The notes: generated by a model from the sequence alone, not told the origin. Counted from the stretch's first letter, positions 17,488 to 31,510 are shown. The stretch: DNA of 64,000 nucleotides from Diacronema lutheri (GCA_019448385.1 JAGTXO010000026.1:250501-314500), one strand, 5' to 3'. Program-made: numbers and translations.

Positions 17488-19320
17488 CTACAAGGCGCCC
17501 GCCAACGCCTTCAGGTGGTGCTCGTCGAGGCCCGCCCGCGCGAGTATTGGAGCGCTGACCGATGCGTCCAGCTGCACGCCGCCAAGCTCGAGGAGCAGCG
17601 CGGCGGCCACGTCGAGCTGTGCGCCGCTCAGCACGCCAGCGCTCTCAGGCACCTCAAGGCTGAGCGACCCGAGGAGCGCGTGCGCGCGCGCTGCTCCGCT
17701 GGCATGCGCGCCCGACGCCGGCGGGTTGGGCCCGACCGCAGCGGCGTGCGCTTGGAAAAGGGCGTGCAGCCGCGCGGTGAGCTCGGCGCCGCGCGGGCCG
17801 TGCTCGCGAATGCGCGCGCGCTCGACCGCGCCCATCCCGGCGGCGTGCGCCCGCCCGACCTCGCCGCGTGTGCGTGAGCGTGCCGCGTGGCGGTCAACGT
17901 CTGCGTTGGCGCAGACGCGCGGCGCGACGTGCGCTCGCTCGGGCGCACGTATGGCGTTGGCCTGGGCGCCTTGCTGCACGCGCGCCTTGATGCGCAGCGA
18001 CCTGTCGAGCATCGCCTCGAGATCCTCCTCTTCGCATCGCGCCGCCTTGTCACTGTCCTGTGGCCGAACGCCGCGTGCGCCCGCGCCTCCGCTGCCTCCG
18101 CCGCACGCGTCCACGCCGCGCGCGCCGCGCGCGTCGCCTGGGCCGCCGCGCGCGTCGCCTGCGTCATCGAGCTGCGCAGCCTCGCGCGAGAGCATCCGCC
18201 GCGTCTCGTCCGTCGCTGCCGCGCTGAGCGCTGTCCACAGCTGCCCAAAGGCGGAGAGGCCCGGCAGAGCGCCGCCGGTCGGCTGCTGCGGCGGCGCGGC
18301 GGCGCGGCGGCGCGTGAGCGCCGTGCGCTGCGCGCCGTCGCTGTCGCTGCTGTTGTCGTCCCCAGCCTCGCGCGCGCCAGCAGCCATGCGTGTCTCGCCG
18401 TTGCCCTGCGCCACTTCCGAGCTCCCCTCCGCGCCCGCAGGCCGTTGGTCGATCTCCATCGCGTCGTCGCGCTGCCGCGCCACTCCCGTCGCCCGTTGAG
18501 CGGCCATTGATGCCGCGGCCGGGGCGACATGCTCCGCAGGCACGAAGCCCTCAATCGATGCCGCCGTCTGCGCGCGCCCCGCGCAGCAACCGCGCGCATG
18601 CGCGCGCGGCAGCCCGTCCTCGCGCCCACCGACCGTGCCGCCGGGCGGCTGCGCTCGCGCGCGACCGGCCGGCCGCTCGCGCACGTTGCCGACGAGCGGC
18701 CGGGCGCCGTCCGCCTGGTCGCCGTCGGTGCGCGCCACGCGCCGCTCGCCCGCTGTGAGCGCGCGCTTGGGCTGCAGGTCGACTCCGACCGTGTCGCGCT
18801 GCGCGACCGGCTCAAGCGGCAGGGAACGCGCGTACTGCGCTGAGCGGCGCGCGCACTCGGTCGAGCAGAAGCGGTAGGCGGATGCTGTGCTGAGCACGCG
18901 GCCGGCGCCTCCCAGCCGCGAGAGCGTGAACTGCTGGTGCGGCTTGAAAGACGGCAAGCGCACGCTGCAGCACGGGAACGCGCAGAGCGCGTCGTTGGAC
19001 CGCTCCTCGAGCACGTCGTCGTAGTGCGACGCGTGAAGGAACGGCCGCGCCTCGTCGAGCAGCTCGGGCGGCACGGCCGGCTCCGTCAGCTTGAGCGAGA
19101 TGTCGTAGGCGAGCTTCTCGCGCGCCACGCGCATGCGAATCTCAAGCTCCAGCCCCGGCGGCGGGCTGAACGCGGGCACGCCGCCTACTGCGCGTGCTCG
19201 CGGCTGTGGGATCGGGAGCGGCCTAGGGCGCGGCGACGCGGACATCCTGATCTTGAGCGGACGGGTCCTCTTTTGTGTCATGACGTTCAGTTGCTCACGA
19301 CCGCTCAAAGACGCTTGCAT
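17488..19320 (-). CDS. RPAP2: RPAP2/Rtr1-family RNA polymerase II CTD phosphatase
   Basis: RNA polymerase II-associated protein that by family removes phosphate from CTD Ser5 and helps polymerase import. The zinc-finger domain starts near residue 90: HYDDVLEERSNDALCAFPCC, then FKPHQQFTLS, and then FCSTECARRSAQYARSLPLE. The Cys pairs and the FCS..C...S..Y..SL..EP ending are diagnostic of Rtr1/RPAP2. The remaining 400 residues are low-complexity, with an acidic Ser-rich patch (DDNSSDSDGA) and a C-terminal helical Ala/Leu-rich part. ATGs at 19320, 19281 and 19245 are all possible starts; I give the longest (610 residues). The N-terminus is not conserved in this family. One exon visible; it converges with the tandem-repeat array. 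Confidence 0.82.
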   Translation of the reverse strand: MQASLSGREQLNVMTQKRTRPLKIRMSASPRPRPLPIPQPRARAVGGVPAFSPPPGLELEIRMRVAREKLAYDISLKLTEPAVPPELLDEARPFLHASHYDDVLEERSNDALCAFPCCSVRLPSFKPHQQFTLSRLGGAGRVLSTASAYRFCSTECARRSAQYARSLPLEPVAQRDTVGVDLQPKRALTAGERRVARTDGDQADGARPLVGNVRERPAGRARAQPPGGTVGGREDGLPRAHARGCCAGRAQTAASIEGFVPAEHVAPAAASMAAQRATGVARQRDDAMEIDQRPAGAEGSSEVAQGNGETRMAAGAREAGDDNSSDSDGAQRTALTRRRAAAPPQQPTGGALPGLSAFGQLWTALSAAATDETRRMLSREAAQLDDAGDARGGPGDARGARGVDACGGGSGGAGARGVRPQDSDKAARCEEEDLEAMLDRSLRIKARVQQGAQANAIRAPERAHVAPRVCANADVDRHAARSRTRGEVGRAHAAGMGAVERARIREHGPRGAELTARLHALFQAHAAAVGPNPPASGAHASGAARAHALLGSLSLEVPESAGVLSGAQLDVAAALLLELGGVQLDASVSAPILARAGLDEHHLKALAGAL

Positions 19321-20004
19321 CTGCGACTCGAACTGCCCAATTCGGCGTGCACGAGGCCCGCCTTGCACAGCACCCGCCTACCATGTCCTCCACAAGGCGC
19401 CTCTCTCCGTCGTCGGCGCGCCTGAAGCCCGCAGCGCCCAGCTCCTACGCGAGCAGCACGAGCAGGCGCCGCCTCTGCGCCAGGACTTGGCTGAATGAAG
19501 CCCGGCGCAGACGAGGCTTACGCTGACGAATCCCACCTGCCAACGCGGACACCGCTGTGCCCGAGGGAGCGCAGCGCGGCGCTCGCGTTGGCTGCCGGAC
19601 AAGCACTCGTCCCTCCACCGCGATCTCCAGCGCCAACGCCAGCGCGGGCGCCCTGCAGACAAACTTGCCGCCGAGCGCCGTGCTCATGCAAAGCGCGAAC
19701 GGGCACCGCTTGCTGTCCATCGGCAGTAGCGCGTCGGGCGCGAACCGCACGCACGGCAGCATGGGTGCAATTGACCACTGACCGATGCGCGTCAGGTGCT
19801 CACACGGGGGCGCGCGCGCAGCGTGCGCAGCGCGCGCAGCTGCTGGACGACCGCGCACACGTGGCGCGGATCAGCCGCACCCCCGTGCGTGGCGAAGCAA
19901 TGCCGCTCGCCGTGCGCGCGAGCGCCGCGCGACTGTGGCGGTGCGCGCCGCTCTGTAATGGCGGTCGCATAAGGCCCGCCATCGCATCGCGTGTGTCCGA
20001 AGTG
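19321..20004. other. Divergent intergenic region, possible small minus-strand ORF
   Basis: Separates the RPAP2-like start from the mitochondrial membrane protein start. A minus-strand frame from an ATG at 19762 to a stop at 19445 encodes about 105 residues with a natural-looking N-terminal half (MLPCVRFAPDALLPMDSKRC, then FALCMSTALGGKFVC) and a poorer second half. It could be a small gene, or an upstream exon of the RPAP2-like gene, or chance. No family is recognised. Confidence 0.3.
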
Positions 20005-20961
20005 ATGCTGCAGGCCGTATTTCGCCTCCGCGCGGTGCAGCTGCGCGGGCGGCAGTTTGCCGCCGCGGCCACGCCCAGCGTGCGCGCGTGCGCCATGACT
20101 AAGTTCGCCGCAGCATGCACGCGGCCGCGCTCGATCGCACCGTGCCCCGTGCTGCCGTGCCTCCAACCGATCGTCTCGCGCTCGAGGCCGTCCGTGCTCG
20201 CAGCCCCGCTCAAGCGCGCGCTCTCGTCAGCTCCGGCGGGCGGCGGCGGCGGCGGCGGCAGCACGTTCGCGCACGTGCACGCCACGCGCGCGCGCCTCGT
20301 CACGCTCCTCAACGCGGCCAACGAGAACCGGTTCGTGCTGCTCACCGTCGGATGCGCGCTCGTCGCCATGTACGGCTTCTATAAGGTCACCGTCAAGACC
20401 ATGAGCTTCCTGCTGCACGTGTCCGACGCGACGATCTTCAACCTGGGCTTCTTGACCGGCCTCATCGCCGCAGCCTGCGTTGTCGCCGCCGCCGTCGCCA
20501 CCCACCGGTACACATCCCTCTCCGTAGACGGCCTCAAGCGCACGGCGCTGATCGCCGCGCAGCAGGACTACCGCGTCTCCAAGGCCCTTGGGAGCCAATA
20601 CTTTGAGGCGCACCCGACGTTCCGCGCCTACACCTTCGAGACGCTGCGCGACGCCCTCTTTGGCTCCGAGCGCCGCGCGCGCTCAAGCTACACGCAACTG
20701 CCCGCGCGCCGCTGCCGCCTCATGTTCCAGGTGCACGGCTCAGTGCACGATGGGGTCATCGCGGTGGAGGGGTTCAAGCGCGCGGGCGTGTACGAGATCG
20801 AGGCCATGTCGCTCTTCGTCACCGACACGGGCGAGTTTGTGACGCTCCAAGGCGACGAGGCGCGCAGCCGGCACGCGCTCTTCGAGGACGTCCTGACGCT
20901 CAAGACGCAGGTCAAGCGCGCGCGCGTCGAGGACATGGAGAACGTCGACCCGTTCCGCTGA
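20005..20961 (+). CDS. Mitochondrial inner-membrane protein, possibly COA1/TIM21-like
   Basis: 318 residues in one exon. The first 70 residues are rich in Arg, Ala and Ser with few acidic residues (MLQAVFRLRAVQLRGRQFAA), a typical mitochondrial presequence. Two hydrophobic segments follow at about residues 112-132 and 148-175 (FVLLTVGCALVAMYGF; LGFLTGLIAAACVVAAAVA). The soluble part (AAQQDYRVSKALGSQYFEAH, then CRLMFQVHGSVHDGVIAVEG) has the pattern of the COA1/TIM21 superfamily: a helix ending in ALG, then strands around a V.GS..G motif. A respiratory assembly or import role is inference. The ATG at 20005 was chosen because it gives the presequence directly. Confidence 0.65.
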   Translation: MLQAVFRLRAVQLRGRQFAAAATPSVRACAMTKFAAACTRPRSIAPCPVLPCLQPIVSRSRPSVLAAPLKRALSSAPAGGGGGGGSTFAHVHATRARLVTLLNAANENRFVLLTVGCALVAMYGFYKVTVKTMSFLLHVSDATIFNLGFLTGLIAAACVVAAAVATHRYTSLSVDGLKRTALIAAQQDYRVSKALGSQYFEAHPTFRAYTFETLRDALFGSERRARSSYTQLPARRCRLMFQVHGSVHDGVIAVEGFKRAGVYEIEAMSLFVTDTGEFVTLQGDEARSRHALFEDVLTLKTQVKRARVEDMENVDPFR

Positions 20962-21056
20962 CCTCGCGTCCGGGAACGTCAGAATGCAGCCCGGTCGTGT
21001 GACGGCCATAGGGCTCTGCCCTTGTGCTGACCCCCCCCCCACAAAAAAAAAAAAAC

Positions 21057-23252
21057 TCACTCACGACCGATGCTTTGCAAAAGGGCGCGCGCCTCCGCAC
21101 GTCGCGCTTCGAGCTCTCGGCGCAACGCGCCCACCCGGTCCGGCTCCGCGCCCGCCGCTCCACGTCCAACCAACTCGTGACGACTGCCAGCGCCGGTGTG
21201 CCCCGCGCCCGAGCAGAAGCTTTGCGTGTACGCATCAGCGGACTCGTCCTGCGCAAAGCTGAGCGAGTAGCCGTCCTCGGACGATGCGTCCGACCGATGC
21301 GCGCCCTCGCTCCGCGCTGCGCCCGCGGAGGTCGGCGGCAAGGCGGCAATGGGACCTGCGCCCGCAGCAAGCGCCGCGCGGAGCTGCTGCTGCGCACACC
21401 CGATCGCGGCTCCGCTTGGCGGCTGCGCAGCCTCTGACCGCGGCGAGCGCGGCGACGCGGGCGCGCGCAAGACAGCGTGTGCGGCATCAATGTCGAGCGC
21501 GAGCATCGCCTCCCATAGCGCAAGTGCGCGCGGCTCATCGCCCAGCTCGACGCGCGCGGCGAGCTGCTGCGCCGCCGCTGCCTGCCGGCTGGCGAGCTCG
21601 GTCACCTGCTGCCTGAGCGCGCCGAGCTGGGCGAGCAGAGTGCTGCCGTTGGCGTGCGCGCGCTCGTCGCCGCTGTTGACGTCCTTGCCGTCGAGCGCCG
21701 CCGCGGTGTGCGCACCCGATTCGCTCGCAGCGCAGCAGCTCAACAGCTCGCGCACCCGAGCGCCAAGCGCCACGCGCTCCTCCTCGAGCTGATCGCGCGT
21801 GCGCAGGTCTGCGCGCAGCGCCGCACGCTCGAGCCGCTCGACGGCCACGCGCGCCGCGCCGCGCACGCGCTCGCCGTCCTCGTCCGACACGCTCTCGGTG
21901 GCGCTCGCGCCCGCAGGCGCTACGCGTTGAAGGCGCGCGTGCCCGCTTCCGCCACCGCCGCTGAACCCGCCGCCGCCGCTGAGCGCCGCCAGGTCAGCGA
22001 CACTCTGCACGGCGCCACTGCGCGAGAGGCTGCCATCCCCAACTCCAAGCTCGTCGGCGGCAGACTCGGACACCGACTCGGCGGCGCACGAAAAGCTGCG
22101 CGCTGCGAGCCCGGCCGCGCACCCACCGTGGCGCGCAGACGCGCCCCACGCCTCGTCGACTGAGGAGAGAGACGAGTTCAATTCATCCGGGCGCATGGAG
22201 GCGTGGGGCGTGCCCGCGCCAGGCGCGCGACCGCCGGCGGTGCCCGGCTCTGTGCCAGCCCACGGGTTGTAACTGACGAGCTCATGCTCAACGGGCGCGA
22301 GCGCACGCGCGCCCGCGCCCGCCCGCCGCACGCCCGGGTAGAAGAGCTCTTCGTCAATCGGGCTTCGGGCCGCGAGCGATGTCGTTCGCTCGGCGAGCGA
22401 TGCGGAGGGCGAAGACGGCTGCGCGTGCGCACGCATCGCGCCGCCGTCTGCTCGCGCGTCAGGCGAGACGGGCGAGCGCGCCGACGATGGGCTCCCGGTC
22501 AACGTGGCGGCGCCGCTGCTGGGGCTGTGAGCAGCCGCGCGCGCGGCGGCGCGCAGGCCTGCGAAGAGCGCGGCGACGGAAGGCTCGGGCTCGTCCAAAA
22601 AGCCGGAGGTGCGGTGCGGACTAGACGCGCGGCTTGCATCGAGGAAGGAGGCGGGGGCGCCAAAGTCGCTCGGCGCGCGGGCCGGGGCGCCCGGCCGTGG
22701 CGAGCCGCGGTGCGCTGCGGCCTCGCTCGGCGCCTCTGCTCGTGCGCCACGCGGCGAGCCGCCTGACGCCGGCGCGCGATCCGCACTATCCGCAGCCGTG
22801 GCTGCATCGGCACTAGGAATAGAGTTGCCCGATACGCGCACGCCATCGGCGGTCGGGCGCAGCAGCTGCTCGAGGGGCATGCGGATGGCGCGCTCGGCCG
22901 CTTCGGCCTCGCCCGGCGTGAGCCGCGCCTCGTCGACGAGCGTGCGCAAGAGCTGGAGCGAAGCGCCCTCGGAGTGCGCAATCGTGGCGGCGTGCAGCTC
23001 GAGCATGGCCTCGCGCTCGCGCTCAAACTGCGCGTTTTGCGCCTCGAGCTGGCGTCCGACGGCCTCGTGGATGCGCAGCTCGGCGAGCGCGACCGATCGC
23101 TCGTGCTCAGCGAGCGCGCCGAGGTGGGTGTCCACAGCGGCAAGCCGCGCGGCCTGCGCGTCGACACGCGCGCGGCTGAGCTCGAGCGTCTGCGCGCTGT
23201 GCCGCAGGATCTCGACAAGTGCGTGCGCCGATGGGCGGATCGCGGCCGACAT
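21057..23252 (-). CDS. Large disordered coiled-coil protein, function unknown
   Basis: 731 residues from the ATG at 23252; the frame is open about 300 nt further upstream without a better start. The N-terminal 110 residues are a heptad-rich coiled coil (LVEILRHSAQTLELSRARVD onward to HEAVGRQLEAQNAQFERERE). The middle is disordered and Ser/Ala/Pro-rich, with acidic Ser motifs such as ESVSESAADELG and ATESVSDEDG. A second coiled coil covers VERLERAALRADLRTRDQLE and LLAQLGALRQQVTELASRQA. The C-terminus has EDGYSLSFAQDESADAYTQS and a last helix. Cytoskeletal or centrosomal scaffolds look like this, but I recognise no family. One exon visible. Confidence 0.65.
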   Translation of the reverse strand: MSAAIRPSAHALVEILRHSAQTLELSRARVDAQAARLAAVDTHLGALAEHERSVALAELRIHEAVGRQLEAQNAQFEREREAMLELHAATIAHSEGASLQLLRTLVDEARLTPGEAEAAERAIRMPLEQLLRPTADGVRVSGNSIPSADAATAADSADRAPASGGSPRGARAEAPSEAAAHRGSPRPGAPARAPSDFGAPASFLDASRASSPHRTSGFLDEPEPSVAALFAGLRAAARAAAHSPSSGAATLTGSPSSARSPVSPDARADGGAMRAHAQPSSPSASLAERTTSLAARSPIDEELFYPGVRRAGAGARALAPVEHELVSYNPWAGTEPGTAGGRAPGAGTPHASMRPDELNSSLSSVDEAWGASARHGGCAAGLAARSFSCAAESVSESAADELGVGDGSLSRSGAVQSVADLAALSGGGGFSGGGGSGHARLQRVAPAGASATESVSDEDGERVRGAARVAVERLERAALRADLRTRDQLEEERVALGARVRELLSCCAASESGAHTAAALDGKDVNSGDERAHANGSTLLAQLGALRQQVTELASRQAAAAQQLAARVELGDEPRALALWEAMLALDIDAAHAVLRAPASPRSPRSEAAQPPSGAAIGCAQQQLRAALAAGAGPIAALPPTSAGAARSEGAHRSDASSEDGYSLSFAQDESADAYTQSFCSGAGHTGAGSRHELVGRGAAGAEPDRVGALRRELEARRAEARALLQSIGRE

Positions 23253-23639
23253 GCTGCGTGCGTTCAAAACGTGTCCGCCATTTCGCGGAGTGAGGCTTGG
23301 GTGACCCGCTGACTGTGACGCGGTGACGCCGCGCTTAGCCCGAGAGCCTCCCGGGCCTTCCCATTCCGCGCGGGCACCCGCGCGGTCAAGCTGCACGGTG
23401 ACGCTCCGTCGAATCTGCTGGGGGCCGTCTGCGCTCGGCACCGCCGGCGCGCGGGCAAGCGCGCGCCTCAATGTCCATCCGGCCCGCCTGTCCCCGCCCA
23501 CTGTCACTCCCGACTCCGGCGGTGCGGATTCGCCTGCCCGCCAGGGCCACACGCCACCCTCGCCGCGCTGCGCGGCTGCGGACTGACTCTGCGGTCTGCC
23601 GCTTGGGCTTCGTCTGACGCTGGCGCCGTCCGCTTTGTT
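23253..23639. other. Intergenic, same-strand genes on both sides
   Basis: 387 nt between the exportin stop and the coiled-coil protein start, both on the minus strand. The frame upstream of 23252 stays open but has no convincing protein character. A promoter is expected here; no clear element seen. Confidence 0.4.
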
Positions 23640-26600
23640 TCAAAAGTCGTTCATATCGTCCGGTATCGCGTGCGGATTGATGATGCCAGGCACTGCTTCT
23701 TGCCGTTTCTGCAACTCCGCCGCCTGCGCGACGAGTGGCGAGGCGCGACGAGGGGCGGCGCGCGCGCGCGCGCGATCGGGGCCGGAGGCGGCGGATAGGA
23801 GCGCAGCGTGAGTCAACGCACGCCGACAGAGAGATCGTGCGGCGCGCGCTGCCGGCGGCCGCACGCCAGACCTTGCGCGCCACTTCCGCCTCGCGCTCCT
23901 CCGTGTACAGCTCGTCGCCGCCGCCAAACTCCTTGAGCGACACGAGGAAGTCGCGCAGGTGCTGTTTAAAGACGGCGCCGTCCCTGCAGTTGTCGAAGAG
24001 CCCGTTCACGAGGTGCCGCACCGTCGGCGGCGCGAGGTTGGGGAAGGACTGGCAGAACATACCGCTGAGCAGCTCGCGCAGGTAGCTCGAGTTGTCCACC
24101 GCCTGCACCGTGTTCGGGTCCCACAGTGGCGCTGCGCGACACGGTGCGGCGCAAGCGCGCGCGCGCGCACGGCGCGCGACGCGAGGCCGGCCGGCGTGAG
24201 CGGCAAAGCGCGCGCGCGCGCGCGAGAGCGCGCGCGCGCGTGCGCGCACCGGTGATCTGCTTGGACTCGACGATGAGGAACATGTGCGCGAGGATCTGCG
24301 CGTGGAGCTTGAAGCCCGGGCTGTGCAGCGTGTCGGTGAGCACGGAGAAGACGTCCTGCAGCAGGCCGAGATAATACTGCTGGTGGAAGGCGGACGCGAC
24401 CTGCGAGAGCGCGACGTTGTGGAAGAGCTCGAGGAGCGTGTTGAGCCCCGTCTCGGCAATGTTGCGCTCCGTGTGCTTGAAGGCCCACTTGATCGACTCG
24501 ACGATCAGCCCAAAGTTGGCTGACGAGCCGAGGAGCGCGGGGAAGCAATACTGGTTGATCGCGCGCAGCAGGTTGAAGAGGTTGATGCGGTGCTCGGGGA
24601 AGTCCTCAAAGTTGGCCGTGATCATGTCGAGCGTCGACTTGAAGACCGCCTCAAAGACGCGCGGCACCTCGTTCGTCATCAGCCCCTGCAGCTTCGAGAT
24701 GATGCACGTGAAGAGCGACAACACCTCGGGGTCGCGCGCCTCGGGGATGTTGCGAACGTAGTCGCCGAGCACGGGATCGAGCATCGGCGGCACGAAGCGC
24801 TGCAGGATCAGCTCGCTGTCCTCCGATCTCTCGATGTACGACTCGAGGAGCCGCAGCGTCTCGCGCTTCACCGCGCGCATGCCGCGCACGGCCGACGTGC
24901 TCGTCGCGTACTGCCCGCCCTGCGCGACCGCCGCGTTGATCATCTCCGAGTAGCCCTTGTACACGTGGAGCAGGTCAATGTACAGCCGGCCAATCTGTGA
25001 GGTGAACGGGTGGCCGAGCGCGAGCACAACGCGCTCGTTCGCCTTGATGATGTTGACGAGGTTCTTCATCGTGAGCGGCTCCTTGAGCACGCCGACGCCG
25101 CTGCTCGCCTGCGCCATGATGTCCGCCCACGTCTGGTTGGGCATCTCCATCAGCTTTGCGAGCAGCGCGTCGCGCGCCTTCCCGTCGGTCTGCGACTGAA
25201 CCATGTAGCCCACCGCCTCGTAGAAGGTGTGCACCTGCGACGGCTCGAGGTCGGAGACGATCGACGGCAGGTTGAGGCAGAGCTCGTCGACGAAGGGCAT
25301 CGCCTCGCCCACCTGCAGCATCGAGAACTTGCGCCGGCACTTTTGCGCGATCTTGACAAAGGTGTCGCAGGCCATGTCCTGCACGCCCGGGTGCAGCTCG
25401 TGCATGAACTCGAAGAGCTTGTTGACGACTGTCTTGAGGAACTTCCAGTGCGCCTTGAGGAAGCGTGGGTACTGGCCGACGACGTACATGATGTTCGACG
25501 CGATCACGGCCTTGTTGTCCTTGCCGCGCTTCATCTCGCAGAGGCCGAGCAGGTCTTTGATCACGGTCACGAGGAAGCGCTTCTCATCCTCCTCGCCCAT
25601 CGCGCCCGAGATGCTGCCGATCGCCCAGCACAGCGTGTTCAGGTTGTGCCACGACCACTCGGAGCCGTCCACCTGTAGCGCGAGTCGCTCGAGCATGATG
25701 TTCTCCGTGTCGTCGACGTTGAGGTGCGTCAGGTAGACGAGCGTCTCGCGCATCGTCTTGTACAGCGTGATCGCGTCCGAGTCCTTCATCGGCTCGCGGA
25801 TGATCTCGCCGTTCTCGTCCTCGATGATCAGCACCTCCTCCGGCTTGGCCATCCGCGAGATCATGACGCCGCGCACCTGCGTGAGCACGGCCGAGTAGAG
25901 CTGCCGGCGCGGCGACGCGGACGGGTTCGGCCCGCCGAGCTGAGGCGGCGGCGCGAGCAGCAGCGGTGCGGCGCCGATCGCGGGCACGATCCCGCACTCG
26001 CACGTGTACAGGTCCGACGCGAGGTGGTGCCAGAACTCGAGGCAGATCTTGAAGACCTCCAAATCGTCCACCTTGGAGATGCCGATGAGCGTGCTGAGCG
26101 CCGCGTGCAGCAGCTTGGGCTGCGTGGTCGCGTTCTTCTCGGCGATCGCGATGTGCGGGCGGAGGAAGGTGGTGTAGAAGAGCGCCAGGTTCTGGATGAA
26201 GCGCGCATCTTCCTCCGAACCCGACTCGAACGCCGCCGCAAAGTTGACGTCGGTCGGCAGCGTGAGCGTGAGCTGCGTCGTGACGATCACGAAGAGCTTC
26301 TCGAAGTGCGAGTTGTACGCGGCGCCAATGTCGAGGCCGGCGATCTCGGTGAGGCAGGCGAGCGTGTCGTTGCGGAAGAGCTGCACCGGCAGGAACTTCT
26401 GCACGAGCCGCTCGACCATCTGCGTCTCGAAGATGTAGCCGAGCGGGATCCAGTTGAGAAAGCGCAGCAGCGTCTGCAGCGTCATCGCGAGGAGCGATGG
26501 CTTCTGCGAGTGCTCCATGATGAAGTCGCAGAGCTGGTAGATGAGGGAGAAGTCCTGGTTGAACGACTCCTTCAACCGCTTCGCCTTCGCGCTCGTCATC

Positions 26601-27142
26601 TCGTCCTTCGAGAAGTCGAAGACCTCCTCGGAGAGCAGCTTGAGGATCGACATGTTGTTCTCGCACAGCGTCTCGTTCGCCTTGGACGCGTTCACGACGT
26701 CCGAGATGAACGTGGGCCAGTTGCGCGGCCACTCCTGCTTAATCACCTGCACCAGGATCAGGTTGAGCTTGTTGATGAACAGCCGCTGCCCGCGCAGCAG
26801 CGCCTCGTCCGACGAGAGCTTGATGACGAGGTTCACGATGAAGTCTTTGATCCCGTCGCACTGCTGGCGCGGCAGCGTGCGCCAGCGGTACTTGATGCAC
26901 GCATCGAGGATCTGCAGCGCGAAGAACTTGGTGTTTGGGTTGTTCGGCTGCTCGAGGATGAGGTCCACCCGGAACCAGTTGAGCGCGGCTGACGCGTCCT
27001 CCGAATTGATGCGCTCCTGCAGCTGCGTGAGCACGCGCTGTGCCTGGTCGCGCTCGGCGGGCGTGCCCGTGTACACGGCCTCGACGCAGCGGTTGAGCAG
27101 CTCGGAGTCGAGCGGCTGCGCAAAGTTGAGCAGCGCCTCCAT
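23640..27142 (-). CDS. XPO1: Exportin-1 / CRM1, three exons
   Basis: Nuclear export receptor for leucine-rich export signals, acting with Ran-GTP at the nuclear pore; 1078 residues, the usual family length. Exons: 24250..27142, 23872..24131 and 23640..23723. Introns 24132..24249 (118 nt) and 23724..23871 (148 nt) are GT-AG and restore the conserved C-terminus (FKQHLRDFLVSLKEF, EEREAEVARK, then VPGIINPHAIPDDM). The HEAT-repeat core is almost colinear with animal CRM1: WPRNWPTFISDVVNASKANE, LLRFLNWIPLGYIFET, LNTLCWAIGSISGAM and GVQDMACDTFVKIAQKCRRK. Cys505 corresponds to the leptomycin-B-reactive Cys528 of human CRM1, so the protein is predicted to be drug-sensitive. A second ATG at 27196 would add 18 residues. 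Intron 1 is almost pure alternating CG sequence. Confidence 0.96.
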
Positions 27143-27537
27143 CGGCGCGCCGATCGCGCGCACAGGCGCCGCCGCGCTCGCGCGCTCCGCCAGCACAAGC
27201 GGCAGAGAGCCGCGCTGGGAAGCAGGTCAGTGGCTCGTTTCAAAGGAGGCGCGATGGCGGAAAGATGTGAGTGGGGATCCTCGTGGACACGGCTTCGAGC
27301 TGGGCTCGGCGCGCGCCGCGCGGAGTCCGTGCGGGGCCCGCGCGCGCCAACCCTCGCTCGTCCGCGGCGGCCTGGACTGGCGCGCGGCCCGTCGCCTCCG
27401 TGAGCAGGAGCCCACACGCAGGCCATGGCCGAACTCTACAGAGCAGACGACCCTCGTCCCTCGCCTTTTCTCGTCGCGGCCTGCTCATCCGTGCACACGC
27501 GGCCATGGCGGAGAGCTACGCGCCGCGCCGATCAGTC
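27143..27537. other. Intergenic, CDC48 3' side and exportin promoter
   Basis: 395 nt between two minus-strand genes. Open frames here are Arg-rich shadows. No element identified. Confidence 0.4.
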
Positions 27538-30494
<2,957 letters not shown>

Positions 30495-30623
30495 TACCTC
30501 CACGTGTCGCGCCTCTTTTGAAAATGGCGGATGTCCGCACCTCTCCGTCGACCGTCGGCGACGACGACGCGCAGGTCAGCGCAGTTCATCCGCCCGACGA
30601 AGAATGCGGGCAATCAGCTCAGG

Positions 30624-31433
30624 TCAGCCTAATCGATGACCTGCCGCCGCGCCGAGCGCAACGGCGCTCGCCAGCCCGGCGACGGTCCCGCCGCCGCCGC
30701 CGCCCTCGCCCGCGGCGAGCGCGGCGTTGAGCGCGACCGCGAGCCACGCGTTCATTTCGACGCCGTACATGCTGAGCTTCATCCCCGGCCGCCGCGCCGC
30801 GAGCGCGGCCAGCCACCCAAGGCGCGCGCCGTTGCTCGAGCACGACGCGGCGCCCCGGTCGTCGAAGAGCCGCGTGCCCACGGCATGCGCGAGCATGCCG
30901 CAAAGCACAAAGAGCGAGAGGGCGGAGGCGGCCGAGCCGGGGCGGCGCTCGAGCTCGGGTCCGCACGAAAGCGCAGCAATCACGCAAAAGATCAGGCCCA
31001 TCAGCGAGTGTTGTGCGAACGGCGCGAGCACGAAGCTCGCGGGGCGCGCAAACCCCGCGTGCGGCGGCGTGAAGAATTTGAACGCCGTCGTCGGCCGAAA
31101 CTGGTAGGCGGCAAACGATGCGGTGGAAGTCACGAGGATGACCGCGATCGACAAGTCCTTCATCGGGAGCCGGATCCACGCGCCGAGCACGCCGACGTGT
31201 GTCGGGTGCGCACGCCGCTTCGAGAAGCGCACGGTGCACAGCACGAGATCGTCCACGTTGCGGTCCGGGCTGCCGCGCCACTCGAGGCGCGGCGGTCGCG
31301 CGAGGTGGGAGGCGAACTGGGCGGGCCAATTGGCGATGCTGGCGCGCAAACCGAGCGTTGCGACGTGTGGCCGCGTGTGGTGCAGCACGAGCGCGCCCAA
31401 GATCAGAGCGCATGCCCTCCGATCGACCGCCAT
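30624..31433 (-). CDS. Multi-pass membrane protein, derlin/rhomboid-like
   Basis: 269 residues in one exon. The first 20 residues after the ATG at 31433 (MAVDRRACALILGALVLHHT) look like a signal peptide. A soluble Arg-rich stretch is followed by hydrophobic segments at about 119-135, 160-190, 200-220 and 240-265. The block FVLAPFAQHSLMGLIFCVIA plus CGPELERRPGSAASALSLFV has the helix-loop-helix pattern and the xxLE/ELE turn of the derlin-rhomboid superfamily. I see no rhomboid GxSG serine, so it would be a non-protease member. Next to the plastid-type CDC48, a symbiont-derived derlin (a proposed SELMA channel component) is an attractive reading, but similarity is weak by eye. It is divergent from the SPX-PRPS gene. 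Confidence 0.6.
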   Translation of the reverse strand: MAVDRRACALILGALVLHHTRPHVATLGLRASIANWPAQFASHLARPPRLEWRGSPDRNVDDLVLCTVRFSKRRAHPTHVGVLGAWIRLPMKDLSIAVILVTSTASFAAYQFRPTTAFKFFTPPHAGFARPASFVLAPFAQHSLMGLIFCVIAALSCGPELERRPGSAASALSLFVLCGMLAHAVGTRLFDDRGAASCSSNGARLGWLAALAARRPGMKLSMYGVEMNAWLAVALNAALAAGEGGGGGGTVAGLASAVALGAAAGHRLG

Positions 31434-31510
31434 CGTGCGACCCACTTTTGACGACATCGGGCGGCCGTCGCGCGCCCACATCGCGCGCGCCCGGCACGCC
31501 GCTCCACGAA
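31434..31510. promoter_or_regulatory. Divergent promoter region, derlin-like / SPX-PRPS
   Basis: 77 nt between start codons. No strong motif seen; a shared bidirectional promoter is implied. Confidence 0.35.

Noticed and set aside
25724-26992. A 422-codon plus-strand frame opposite exportin
   Set aside because: Antisense shadow of the conserved exportin-1 exon.
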